Below are positions 8,847-17,021 of a stretch of DNA of 64,000 nucleotides, one piece after another. A program made the translations under genes and the position numbers. The stretch covers positions 3,596,001 through 3,660,000 of the forward strand of contig NZ_CP121194.1 of NCBI RefSeq assembly GCF_039993895.1. Direction: 5' to 3'. The notes below the pieces were generated by a model. It ran no database searches and was not told where the DNA came from. It saw nothing but the letters and a program-made list of their open reading frames with translations. The first letter of the stretch is position 1. Every line of letters begins with the position of its first letter. This DNA is from Edaphobacter paludis (lineage in GTDB: Bacteria > Acidobacteriota > Terriglobia > Terriglobales > Acidobacteriaceae).

Positions 8847-9674
8847 GTGAGACTCTACCGCACCCAGCAGGGACCTTACCTCCTCAACGAAAATCTTTAT
8901 TACCGCGTCGAAGGCACCTCATGGGACGCACTAATCACGCGCGAAGACCTGCATGATTACTGCCGCTCCATTGTCGACCGTGGAGACCGGACAAAGTGCT
9001 TTCCGTCGGACTCGATCCTCGCGCCCATCGAAAGCCAGGAGGTCTGGGCCGCCGGCGTCACCTACTACCGCAGCCGCAGCGCCCGCATCGAAGAATCGAA
9101 GGACGCGGGCGGCGGCGACTTCTACGACCGCGTCTACTCCGCCATCCGCCCCGAGCTGTTCTTCAAGGCAACCGGGCCCCGCGTAGTCGGGCCCAACGCC
9201 AAGGTCAAAATCCGCAGCGATGCAACGTGGTCCGTCCCCGAACCGGAGATGACGCTCCTCATCAGCCCCAAAGGAACCATCCTTGGCTACACCATTGGCA
9301 ATGACATGAGCTCCCGCGACATCGAAGGCGAAAACCCGCTCTATCTGCCGCAGGCAAAGGTCTACGACGGAAGCTGCGCCCTCGGTCCCTGCATCTTCCT
9401 CAGTCCCGACTCGCTTCCGGCATTGACACGCATTGAAATCCAGATCGTGCGCAACGGCGAAACTGCCTTCTCCGGAAGCACTTCGCTCTCTGAGTTGAAG
9501 CGCGACCCGAAGACCCTGGTCAGTTTCCTGTTCCGCGACAACAGCTTCCCCCACGGCTGCTTTCTGATGACTGGTACCGGTGTCGTTCCGCCGGATTCTT
9601 TCACGCTCGCCAGCGGCGACGAGGTGCGCATCGTCATCGAACCTATCGGCACCCTGGCTAACGTTGTAGCCTGA
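8847..9674 (+). CDS. Fumarylacetoacetate hydrolase-family 2-keto-3-deoxypentonate dehydratase
   Basis: The 275-residue protein belongs to the FAH superfamily. The metal-binding core is visible ([42 protein letters not shown]). The sequence resembles the branch that dehydrates 2-keto-3-deoxy-D-arabinonate/xylonate to 2-oxoglutarate semialdehyde in the Weimberg pathway. It starts with GTG three bases after the stop of the xylonate dehydratase gene, with AGGAAAGG upstream, so translation is probably coupled. The two enzymes perform consecutive steps. The final semialdehyde dehydrogenase is not in the window. FAH proteins act on many substrates, so the specific reaction rests mainly on the operon context. 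Confidence 0.8.
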   Translation: MRLYRTQQGPYLLNENLYYRVEGTSWDALITREDLHDYCRSIVDRGDRTKCFPSDSILAPIESQEVWAAGVTYYRSRSARIEESKDAGGGDFYDRVYSAIRPELFFKATGPRVVGPNAKVKIRSDATWSVPEPEMTLLISPKGTILGYTIGNDMSSRDIEGENPLYLPQAKVYDGSCALGPCIFLSPDSLPALTRIEIQIVRNGETAFSGSTSLSELKRDPKTLVSFLFRDNSFPHGCFLMTGTGVVPPDSFTLASGDEVRIVIEPIGTLANVVA

Positions 9675-9748
9675 ACAGGTTCGCGCCAAAAGTTAGCAGG
9701 AAAGCCTGCACCGCTGCGATACTTGAAGACGTCAAATCATTTAAGCAG

Positions 9749-11023
9749 ATGGCAATCCCGACTTCTCCCAAATCGGCCTCTTTTGAACGCACGCTGGCAA
9801 GTGCACGGTCCACCATGGTCTTCAGTGAAGTGGTGCGACTCGCAGTCGACAGTTTCCGCGCCAATAAGGTCCGATTTCTGCTGACCATGCTGGGAATGAT
9901 TATCGGAGCAGCATCGATCATCCTGGTCGTCACCATCGGGAAGACGGGCAAGCAGTATGCACTCAATGAGCTCACCAGTATTGGCCCCAACAAGGTCGAG
10001 ATGCAGTATGTCGGCGGCACCACCCCCGGCCCCAACAATACCACCACGCCCGATCTGATGACTTACGAAGATATGAATGCTGTCCTGGACCAGGTCCCGG
10101 ACATTGTCGCTTCGTCACCCATGCTTGAGGTCCACTACAGCGTCGGTATAGGTGGTGGAGTCACCAAAGACGCCATGCTCCTCGGGGTATCGCCTCAATA
10201 CAAAACAGTGCGAAATCTCGCCGTGGTTGCGGGGCGGTTTTTCGACGATCAAGATACCGCTTCGCGGACCAAGGTAGCGGTTATCGTCGAACCCTTCGCC
10301 AAGGCGTTGTTTGGCAGCACTTCGGCCGCCGTCGGCCACAATATCACCGTAGAAGGAATTCCATTCATCATCATCGGGGTCTTCAAGGAGGGTGTCACAA
10401 CTTTCGGACTATCCGAGATCAGCGATCAGACGCTCCTTGTTCCCTATCCCGTTGCGCGCTATTTCACCGGCAGCGACAAGGTGAAGGAGATCTTCTTTAC
10501 CATGCGAGACCCGGCAGAGGTAGTTCCTGCGTCCCGACAGATCCTTGCGATCATCAAGAGCCGTCATCGCTCGTCCTCTGTCTATCTTCCATTCATCATG
10601 ACGGGCTTTCTGAGCATCATGGCAAAGATCGCTGACATGCTGACCGTTGTATTGTCTTTAGCTGCCAGCATCACGCTCATCGTAAGCGGCGTCGGCATCA
10701 TGAACAGTATGCTGGCGAATGTGCAGGCCCGAATCAAGGAAATCGGCATTCGCAAAGCTCTGGGAGCGACAAGCCTTGAGATTCGACTGCAATTCCTCAC
10801 CGAGGCGGTCTTTCTTTCGCTGGCTGGAGGTCTCGTCGGCACGCTGCTCGGCCTGGCGATTCCCTTGTCGGTCAGTCTGCTGACTCCCTACAAGATCCCA
10901 ATCAGTCTTTGGTCCGCGGTCATTGCGCTTGGCACTTCAATGCTGGTCGGCATCCTCTTCGGAACACTCCCGGCCAACCGCGCAGCCCGGCTCGACCCAG
11001 TACAAACTCTCAAGTACGAGTAG
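9749..11023 (+). CDS. ABC transporter permease, MacB/FtsX type
   Basis: The 424-residue membrane protein has the MacB-like topology. One helix lies near the N-terminus (~45-65, VRFLLTMLGMIIGAASIILV). A ~220-residue periplasmic MacB_PCD domain follows (~70-290). Three C-terminal helices form the FtsX domain, with the typical ANVQARIKEIGIRKALGA loop at ~325. Such permeases drive mechanotransmission in efflux or envelope-stress systems with a cytoplasmic ATPase, but no ATPase or membrane-fusion gene lies beside it. The start at 9749 has only a weak ribosome-binding site; an ATG at 9815 is a second choice. It is convergent with the following gene. Confidence 0.85.
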   Translation: MAIPTSPKSASFERTLASARSTMVFSEVVRLAVDSFRANKVRFLLTMLGMIIGAASIILVVTIGKTGKQYALNELTSIGPNKVEMQYVGGTTPGPNNTTTPDLMTYEDMNAVLDQVPDIVASSPMLEVHYSVGIGGGVTKDAMLLGVSPQYKTVRNLAVVAGRFFDDQDTASRTKVAVIVEPFAKALFGSTSAAVGHNITVEGIPFIIIGVFKEGVTTFGLSEISDQTLLVPYPVARYFTGSDKVKEIFFTMRDPAEVVPASRQILAIIKSRHRSSSVYLPFIMTGFLSIMAKIADMLTVVLSLAASITLIVSGVGIMNSMLANVQARIKEIGIRKALGATSLEIRLQFLTEAVFLSLAGGLVGTLLGLAIPLSVSLLTPYKIPISLWSAVIALGTSMLVGILFGTLPANRAARLDPVQTLKYE

Positions 11024-11063
11024 GTTTGACCGGAGCATGATGTTCTATACCGTCGCGTCGAGG

Positions 11064-12281
11064 CTAACTCCGGGACAGGTCTGCAAGCAGTACCGGATTC
11101 GTGTTGCGGACCTCATGTTTGTGCATTACCCAGAGATACCAGGCTAACCATAAAGGTGCAGTCCACAGATATTTGGCTGAGTGCATAATAGGATCGCTCA
11201 AGAGCAAGCCGCCTTCGATAGCGGCGCTTGCCAGGGCGATCAGGGCTATCCAGTTTCGAGATGTGCGATACGCGCCTTGCAGCAATGCAGGAATGACCAG
11301 TGGCTGATCGGTAATCCAGGCATATGGACTCACGAGAACCGAAACCAGCATCAGCAGTGCGCCATGTTCCATCCAGTCCCAGGTATCGCGATGTTTCCTG
11401 TAGTAACCGATCGCCCAGATGCAGCCCACCGCGGCAAAAACGTACTGCAACCACATCGCATGTGGATCAACGTTGAGGCGAAACACTGTGCTCCAACAGG
11501 GGATAAACTCTTTTCCAATCCCGGCGCCACGCATCATTTGGCGGTATTGTGCCCATGCCAGCGGATCGAGGAAAAAGACCGCCAGCGAACTCACGCCCAA
11601 AGCTGCGCACAAACCCAGCAGCACTCGGTAGCTGCGAGTAAATATGATCCAGACAATCAGGACGGCCCAGAAGGGGAGAAATAGATGCGGCTTCAACGCG
11701 CAAAGCCATAAAGAAACACCGGACCAAAACTGGTGTGATCGATGCAATCGCAGAAAGAGAACCAACCCAAGCAAAGCGAACAGGCCAGTCTGCCCGCAGA
11801 TCACACATACAAGTGCAGGGCCGAAGGAATAAGCCAGGAAATGCCTGCGATTTTTCGGCCGGCCATGCATGATCCAAAGCATTCTCACCGAAACAATCAG
11901 GCACCCAAGCAGCAGCGCACACCACAAAATATTTCCCACACGTAGACTCAAGAATCCAAATGGAAGCACCAAAAGCAGGGCGGGCGGCAGATTGCGCATA
12001 ATCAGAGCGCGATCTTTGCGAGTGAACCCCACCGAACGCTCCAGATGCAAAATGGCATTGCCATAATAGGGATTTGCGTGGCGCCTGATCTGCTTTGCCG
12101 ATGCCCAATAGGAGATGAAATCATGATCCTGAAGCTGATTGCGCGCTACAAGGGTTGTGCAGATGCCATCGACGGTAGCAACAAACGTTAGGGTGCAGAC
12201 ACACACAACAAGGAAGGCAATCGCGTTCTGCCACTTGAAACGAGTCCACGGAGTTTTGGCAGGGTCTGGAGCAGAATACAT
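11064..12281 (-). CDS. Polytopic membrane protein, GT87 (DUF2029)-like glycosyltransferase
   Basis: The protein is about 405 residues with roughly ten hydrophobic helices. Near the first extracytoplasmic loop it has the acidic motif HDFISYWASAKQ followed by NPYYG, which is typical of the GT-C fold family GT87/DUF2029 (polyprenyl-phosphate-mannose-dependent transferases). A second family-like segment is WLCALKPHLFLPF. These enzymes add sugars to lipid-linked or envelope glycans from outside the membrane. Donor and acceptor cannot be inferred. The ATG at 12281 is preferred; an in-frame TTG at 12293 with a GAAAG upstream is possible. It is monocistronic, convergent with the permease gene. Confidence 0.75.
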   Translation of the reverse strand: MYSAPDPAKTPWTRFKWQNAIAFLVVCVCTLTFVATVDGICTTLVARNQLQDHDFISYWASAKQIRRHANPYYGNAILHLERSVGFTRKDRALIMRNLPPALLLVLPFGFLSLRVGNILWCALLLGCLIVSVRMLWIMHGRPKNRRHFLAYSFGPALVCVICGQTGLFALLGLVLFLRLHRSHQFWSGVSLWLCALKPHLFLPFWAVLIVWIIFTRSYRVLLGLCAALGVSSLAVFFLDPLAWAQYRQMMRGAGIGKEFIPCWSTVFRLNVDPHAMWLQYVFAAVGCIWAIGYYRKHRDTWDWMEHGALLMLVSVLVSPYAWITDQPLVIPALLQGAYRTSRNWIALIALASAAIEGGLLLSDPIMHSAKYLWTAPLWLAWYLWVMHKHEVRNTNPVLLADLSRS

Positions 12282-12389
12282 AGTCAAGGACAAAAATCTT
12301 TCGCAATTTCAATGAGACAGGATGCCTTTGATTGCGCTGCCTGACAAACACCCTAACACGGTGACGGAATAGGCGTCCTTCAGCACCAA

Positions 12390-12437
12390 CAAAGCGCATC
12401 CGTCTTCACAGAAATTCGCGAAGACAGATGCGCTTTG
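12390..12437 (-). terminator. Long hairpin downstream of rplI
   Basis: An 18-base inverted repeat (12390-12407 and 12420-12437) pairs with one mismatch around a 12-base loop. It begins 18 bases after the rplI stop codon on the transcribed strand. There is only a short T-rich tail, so it may act as a terminator or as an mRNA end-protecting hairpin for the ribosomal protein operon. Confidence 0.7.
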
Positions 12438-12455
12438 CATAAACAATGAAACGAA

Positions 12456-12929
12456 CTACTCGGCGGCGACTGTTTCCGCTTCCGGCTGATCGCCCTTGAC
12501 CGTGACCTTGATGTGGCTGGTCACTTCGCGGTGCAGCTTGACCGGCACGTGATACTCGCCGATGGTCTTCAACGGCTCTTCAAGCGAGATCTTGCGGCGA
12601 TCGATCTTGAAGCCCTTCTCCTCGAGCTGGTGCGCGATATCGCCTGAAGTAACCGAACCAAAGAGATGCTCATGCTCGCCGACCTTGCGCTCGAACACAA
12701 GCTCAATCTCATTGAGTTGCGTCGAAAGCCCCTCTGCCTCAGTCTTCTCTTTGGCAGACTTGCGGATGGCCGAACCCTTCATCTGTTCGATGACCGCCTT
12801 GTTGGCGGCAGTCGCCTCGATGGCGAGCTTGCCCGGCAGCAGATAGTTGCGCCCGTAACCGTCGGCGACTTTGACCACATCGCCGCGATGCCCGAGCTTG
12901 TTTACGTCTTCCTTCAGAATGACTTCCAT
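12456..12929 (-). CDS. rplI: 50S ribosomal protein L9
   Basis: The 157-residue protein begins MEVILKEDVNKLGHRGDVVKVADGYGRNYLLP, which contains the L9 family's N-terminal rRNA-binding signature (GYGRNYLLP). A long charged connecting helix (~40-80) and the C-terminal RNA-binding lobe follow. The length is normal for the family, with a slightly longer acidic end (EAETVAAE). It is the last gene of a leftward ribosomal cluster (rpsF, rpsR, rplI), the usual order in bacteria, and is followed by a strong hairpin. Confidence 0.97.
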   Translation of the reverse strand: MEVILKEDVNKLGHRGDVVKVADGYGRNYLLPGKLAIEATAANKAVIEQMKGSAIRKSAKEKTEAEGLSTQLNEIELVFERKVGEHEHLFGSVTSGDIAHQLEEKGFKIDRRKISLEEPLKTIGEYHVPVKLHREVTSHIKVTVKGDQPEAETVAAE

Positions 12930-13011
12930 TGCAGTTTCTCCGATTCCTGTCTGGCCTATCTCATAGGCCAGTCTTGCGTGGCAGGTAATCCCCGCTTGCG
13001 CAGCGATTAAT

Positions 13012-13368
13012 TTAGAAGCGTGCGGCGAAGGCGAGCAGAGCGATGTTGCGCGACTGCTTGATCGCCAGGCTCAGGCGGCGCTGATGCCGTGTGCAGACGC
13101 CGGTCAGGCGGCGCGGAACGATCTTGCCGCGTTCAGCGACAAAGCCCTGCAACAGGCGGACATCGCGGTAGGAGATGGCGTCGATCTTCTCGGTGCAGAA
13201 CTTGCAGACCTTCTTGCGCCGGAAGAACTTGCGGCCGCCGGGGCCGCCGCCGGGACGGGGCGTGCGCGGAGCGCCTGCTCCTGGACCCGAATGTGGCCCG
13301 GCGTGTGCCGGACGCGATGAAGGTGCGTGCTGCTCAGTCGATTGCGGCGTGCTGGTTTCGTCAGCCAT
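13012..13368 (-). CDS. rpsR: 30S ribosomal protein S18 with low-complexity N-terminal extension
   Basis: Residues ~45-118 are a standard S18: [28 protein letters not shown]...[29 protein letters not shown], with the two Cys of the CKFC pair and the conserved C-terminal RNA-binding helix. The first ~45 residues are rich in Pro, Gly, His and Ser and are absent from most S18 proteins. The ATG at 13368 has a GAGGGAA site at good spacing, so the extension is probably translated. It lies between rpsF and rplI; the ssb gene often found between rpsF and rpsR is absent here. Confidence 0.95.
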   Translation of the reverse strand: MADETSTPQSTEQHAPSSRPAHAGPHSGPGAGAPRTPRPGGGPGGRKFFRRKKVCKFCTEKIDAISYRDVRLLQGFVAERGKIVPRRLTGVCTRHQRRLSLAIKQSRNIALLAFAARF

Positions 13369-13433
13369 GATGATTCCCTCTCAATTGCGTTGTGCCTTCA
13401 CCCTCTCCAGACCCGCGATGGAGTCTCTGAACA

Positions 13434-13452
13434 TTCGGCCTGGCAGGCCGAA
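13434..13452 (-). promoter_or_regulatory. Hairpin in the rpsF-rpsR intergenic region
   Basis: A perfect 8-bp inverted repeat (TTCGGCCT / AGGCCGAA) with a 3-base loop lies in the 163-base gap between rpsF and rpsR, 66 bases before the rpsR start on the transcribed strand. There is no T run after it, so it is more likely an mRNA processing or stability element, or a weak attenuator, than a full terminator. Confidence 0.5.
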
Positions 13453-13531
13453 CGGAAGTGGGATCAAGCGATTCGTGGTGCGTTGCGCGATGCGGCAACA
13501 AGCAGGCATCGCAGATCTGGTAGCGCTAAAA

Positions 13532-14047
13532 CTAAACGGCGGCTGCGTTCTCGGGAGGTGCGTCGGAGGCAACCGGCGTCTCGGGAGCGGCAACTGCGGG
13601 CACTTCTTCTGCTTCATCCGCGGACTCAGCGGCAGCAGGAGTACCGGCCTCAGCATCCGGCGTGGCGGCAGGCGCCTGCGGGGTCTGTGCGACCGGCTGT
13701 GCACTGCGCTTGACCTTGGAGTCGCGCAGAGCCTTCACCTTGGCAAGGCGCTTCTCTTCTTCGTCCATGCGCACGGTGATGAACTTGATGACCTGCTCGG
13801 AGACGCGGAGGCGACGCTCGATCTCTGTGATCAGCGAGCCTTCGGCGGCGATGTTCAGCAGGATGTAGAAACCGTCGTTGAACTTGCGAACAGTGTAGGC
13901 GAGCCGGCGACGGCCCATCTTCTCGACGCTCTTTACTTCACCGCCACCATTGGTGACGTTGGCCGAAAAGCCTTCGATGAGCTTGTCGATGTCAGCTTCT
14001 TCGACGTCCGGACGGACGATAAACATGATTTCGTAGGTACGATTCAT
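13532..14047 (-). CDS. rpsF: 30S ribosomal protein S6 with acidic Ala/Pro-rich tail
   Basis: Residues 1-~110 are a standard S6 (MNRTYEIMFIVRPDVEEADIDKLIEGF...GRRRLAYTVRKFNDGFYILLNI), which pairs with S18 on the small-subunit platform. The ~60-residue C-terminal tail is rich in Ala, Pro, Glu and Val and has no recognisable fold; acidic tails on S6 are known in other bacteria. It is the first gene of the rpsF-rpsR-rplI group. The 82-base leader upstream contains short alternative hairpins and a CCG triplet, but I cannot confirm the known S6:S18 binding motif. Confidence 0.95.
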   Translation of the reverse strand: MNRTYEIMFIVRPDVEEADIDKLIEGFSANVTNGGGEVKSVEKMGRRRLAYTVRKFNDGFYILLNIAAEGSLITEIERRLRVSEQVIKFITVRMDEEEKRLAKVKALRDSKVKRSAQPVAQTPQAPAATPDAEAGTPAAAESADEAEEVPAVAAPETPVASDAPPENAAAV

Positions 14048-14129
14048 TCGTTTACTTCTTTCTGCGAAGTTCTGCTTCGCACCGTGCTTGCGTGTCGTCT
14101 GCCAACACGGTTTGGAAAATCAACTTGTA

Positions 14130-14759
14130 CTACTTCCCGTTCGATCCTTCCGAAGCCTTCTCAGATTCGTCCGGCCGTCGGTTGAACTCATTCATCGCAG
14201 CGCCAACACCCTTGGTCAGCACCACCTCGACAGCGCTCCGTGCGCGGTCGAGCACTTCATCCAGCACCACAAGCTCCTGCTTGCGGAATGGCGACAGCAA
14301 ATAATCCTTGCCGCCAGCCTTGATCTCTCTGCCATCCTCAAGAGCCGGTTTCCCGACGCCGATGCGAATGCGCAGCCACTCTTCCGTGCCGAGCGCGCCG
14401 GAGATCGACTTCACTCCGTTATGCCCGCCCGCCGATCCACGCTCGCGAATGCGAATCGTGCCCAGCGGAATTGCCAGTTCGTCGTAAAGGACGATCAAGT
14501 CCGTTGACGGAATGGCAATATCAAGCTCACGAACCAGCGCGGCCACCGAAAGCCCGCTCAGATTCATAAACGTCTCCGGCTTGGCCAGCAGAACATCCTC
14601 TCCTGCAAGCCGCGCCTTTGCGGTAAGCGCCCGTCCCCGCCGATTGGTCAAGACCACGCCGCAATCGTCCGCGATGCGATCCACTGCCAGAAACCCGGCG
14701 TTGTGCGGCGTGAACTGATATTCGATACCGGGGTTACCGAGCCCGACAATCAGCTTCAC
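14130..14759 (-). CDS. pth: Peptidyl-tRNA hydrolase
   Basis: A 209-residue enzyme that releases tRNA from stalled peptidyl-tRNA in the cytoplasm. The N-terminus MKLIVGLGNPGIEYQFTPHNAGF contains the family's N10 and catalytic H22 region, and ...AKPETFMNLSG... and GSAGGHNGVKSI... are the other signatures. I start it at the GTG at 14759 because the family begins there and GGAAGGGAAG lies about 6 bases upstream; an in-frame ATG at 14810 would add 17 unrelated residues. It sits between rplY and rpsF in a common bacterial order. Confidence 0.95.
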   Translation of the reverse strand: MKLIVGLGNPGIEYQFTPHNAGFLAVDRIADDCGVVLTNRRGRALTAKARLAGEDVLLAKPETFMNLSGLSVAALVRELDIAIPSTDLIVLYDELAIPLGTIRIRERGSAGGHNGVKSISGALGTEEWLRIRIGVGKPALEDGREIKAGGKDYLLSPFRKQELVVLDEVLDRARSAVEVVLTKGVGAAMNEFNRRPDESEKASEGSNGK

Positions 14760-14830
14760 GCGTAGCTTCCCTTCCGTCCCTTGCGATGGCGGCCTCGAAG
14801 TGTACTGCAAGCCTCAAGGCCGCCGCCACT

Positions 14831-15514
14831 TTACTTCTTTCCGCCCTTAGCATCGGCAGCCGGAGCAGCTTCTGTATCCGTCTTGCCCTTCTTGGCGACT
14901 TCCGGCTCGCTCGGTGCAGCGGCAATAACCTCAGCCGGAGCCTCTTCCTTCACCGCCGTCACGTGAGCAACTGTTGCGTTTTCATCGCCCAGGAACTTGA
15001 TGCTGCCCGAGTGCGGCAGATCGGAGACGTGAATCGCGCCGTGAAGTTCAAGCCCGGAGACGTCGACGTCCAGGTGGCTCGGAATATCGCTCGGCAGGCA
15101 CTCGACTTCGACCTCGCGCAGAACGTGGTCCAGAATGCCGCCCTGGTTCTTCACGCCGATTGCCGTACCGATCAACTGAATGGGTACGGAGACGCGCATC
15201 ATCTTGTCCATCGCGATCCGCTTCAGGTCGATGTGCAGCAGCTTGCCCTTGATCGGCTCATGCTGCCAGTCGACGATCATGGCCTTTACGACAGCCGCGC
15301 CTTCGACGTTCAAATCGAAGATCGTGTTGTGGCCGGACTCAGAGTGCAGGATCTTGGTGATGACCCGAGGGTCCACCGTAACGGCAACGGCATCCTGCGC
15401 CGCGCCATAGACAACGGCTGGAATCTTGCCGGCGACGCGAACACGGCGGGCCGCATTCTTGTTGAACTTGCCTTCACGAGGTGTTGCGACTACTGCTTCA
15501 ATAGGTGCTGCCAT
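14831..15514 (-). CDS. rplY: 50S ribosomal protein L25/general stress protein Ctc
   Basis: This 227-residue protein has the two-domain Ctc/TL5 form: an N-terminal L25 5S rRNA-binding barrel (~1-95, with RRVRVAGKIPAVVYG) and a C-terminal beta domain (~100-190). A low-complexity Ala/Glu/Lys tail ends in GGKK. The ATG at 15514 is chosen because the family starts there and AAAGGAAC lies 8 bases upstream. It lies between prs and pth, the typical prs-ctc-pth order. Confidence 0.94.
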   Translation of the reverse strand: MAAPIEAVVATPREGKFNKNAARRVRVAGKIPAVVYGAAQDAVAVTVDPRVITKILHSESGHNTIFDLNVEGAAVVKAMIVDWQHEPIKGKLLHIDLKRIAMDKMMRVSVPIQLIGTAIGVKNQGGILDHVLREVEVECLPSDIPSHLDVDVSGLELHGAIHVSDLPHSGSIKFLGDENATVAHVTAVKEEAPAEVIAAAPSEPEVAKKGKTDTEAAPAADAKGGKK

Positions 15515-15581
15515 AACGAAATGTTCCTTTCGGGCACGAGGTTGAGCCTCGCTCCCTTTGCTGCTCGTTGAAATAACACTG

Positions 15582-16667
15582 CTAGTTGAACAGCGTACTG
15601 ACGCTGGTCTCCATATGAATGCTCTCGATCGCGCGTCCAAGCAGCCCGGCAATCGAAAGCACTTTAATCTTCGGCACCCGCAACGCATCTTCGCGCAGCG
15701 GAATGGTATTCGTCACGATCAATTCTTCCAACCGTGAATTTGCAATGCGCTCAACCGCCGGCCCGGACAGCACGGCATGTGTCGCGCACGCATAAACTTT
15801 TTCCGCGCCCTGTTCCAGCAGCGCATCCACCGTCTTCACCATGGTTCCGGCGGTGTCGATAATATCGTCGAGGATCAGGCACGTCCGGCCACGCACATCG
15901 CCGATCACGTTCATCACCTCGGTCACGTTGATGTCGGTCCGCCGCTTGTCGACGATGGCCAACGGTACATCCAACTTCTTGGCGAAGAATCTCGCCCTCT
16001 CCACGCCGCCCGCATCCGGCGAAACCACCGTCAGATTCGGCAGCTCCAGCTCCCGGAAGTAGCTCACCAGCACCGGGCTGGCAAACAAATGGTCCACCGG
16101 AATATTGAAGAACCCTTGAATCTGTGCCGCGTGAAGATCGACCAGCAACGCCCGGTTCGCACCAGCCGTAGTCAGCAGATCTGCCACCAGCTTCGATGTA
16201 ATTGCTACACGAGGCCGGTCCTTGCGGTCCTGTCTTGCATAGCCGTAATACGGCATCACAACCGTGATTCGCCCAGCCGATGCGCGCTTCAGCGCGTCCA
16301 TCATGATCAGCAGCTCAACAAGATGCTGGTCAACAGGGAAGCATGTGGGCTGCACCAGAAAGACGTCCACGCCACGAACATTTTCGAGCAGTTGAAAATG
16401 AACCTCGCCGTCGGAGAATCTCTGCAACCTGGTCTCGCCCAGCGGCAAACCGACGAACCTGCAGATCTCCTCGCACAAGGCAGGATTAGCCGATCCGCAA
16501 AAAATCTTAATGCGCTTACTTTCATTCAGCCGTCCGGGGCGCTTTCTATCCGCGGCGGCCTTAATCTGTCCGCCCTGAGCGGCTTGCGTCGGCGCAGACT
16601 GGGAGTCAAGCTCCTCAGTCTGCCCTGAAATAGGGGAAAGAACTGCAGTCGTGTCTTGTTCGTTCAC
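15582..16667 (-). CDS. prs: Ribose-phosphate pyrophosphokinase with N-terminal extension
   Basis: This enzyme makes PRPP from ribose-5-phosphate and ATP. The signatures are complete: FCGSANPALCEEI near the domain start, YYGYARQDRKDRPR (ATP loop), VDLHAAQIQGFF and the PRPP-binding LILDDIIDTAGTM. I chose the GTG at 16667 because GGAGGG lies 7 bases upstream. This leaves a ~45-residue Gln/Ser/Ala-rich extension before the canonical start, giving 361 residues against a usual ~315. The frame runs on upstream to 16901, but that part looks non-coding. Confidence 0.95.
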   Translation of the reverse strand: MNEQDTTAVLSPISGQTEELDSQSAPTQAAQGGQIKAAADRKRPGRLNESKRIKIFCGSANPALCEEICRFVGLPLGETRLQRFSDGEVHFQLLENVRGVDVFLVQPTCFPVDQHLVELLIMMDALKRASAGRITVVMPYYGYARQDRKDRPRVAITSKLVADLLTTAGANRALLVDLHAAQIQGFFNIPVDHLFASPVLVSYFRELELPNLTVVSPDAGGVERARFFAKKLDVPLAIVDKRRTDINVTEVMNVIGDVRGRTCLILDDIIDTAGTMVKTVDALLEQGAEKVYACATHAVLSGPAVERIANSRLEELIVTNTIPLREDALRVPKIKVLSIAGLLGRAIESIHMETSVSTLFN

Positions 16668-16916
16668 GTTGAAACCCTCCAGGCTGGTTGACCTTGGTAG
16701 TTCCTGCTGCTTTGTCTCGCGAAGCCTCGTTGCGGCCCCGTAGGTCTTTCGAAAAATCCTTGTTGCGAATACTGCGAAAGCTAAAGACCTTGTTCCTTCA
16801 AACTTCTGACGTCTTCGTCCGCTACATTGCTGCGGAACCAAAACCCATTCAACTTCTGCGGCAACTTGCTGCCGCCAAAGAACCCTAAATTTACGTCGCA
16901 TCCGGCGTCGACATTT

Positions 16917-16990
16917 TGGTTGGGCGACTAGGATTCGAACCTAGACAAAGAGATTCAAAGTCTCTTGACCTACCGTTAGTCGATCGCCCA
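16917..16990 (-). tRNA. tRNA-Gln (TTG anticodon)
   Basis: On the minus strand this folds as a full cloverleaf of 74 bases: a 7-bp acceptor stem (TGGGCGA/TCGCCCA), an anticodon stem AGAGA/TCTCT enclosing CTTTGAA (anticodon TTG, reading CAA), and a T arm TAGG-TTCGAAT-CCTA. The discriminator A and the CCA end are encoded in the genome. A 5' T is typical of tRNA-Gln. It lies between ispE and prs, all on the same strand. Confidence 0.95.
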
Positions 16991-17021
16991 GTATGCCGCC
17001 GGCCTGCTATCGCCGGCGAAG

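Noticed and set aside
15515..15688. N-terminal extension of rplY to 15688
   Set aside because: The L25 family starts at the ATG at 15514, which has a good ribosome-binding site.
16668..16901. N-terminal extension of prs up to an ATG at 16901
   Set aside because: The residues are low in complexity and unlike the family; a strong GGAGGG supports the GTG at 16667 instead.
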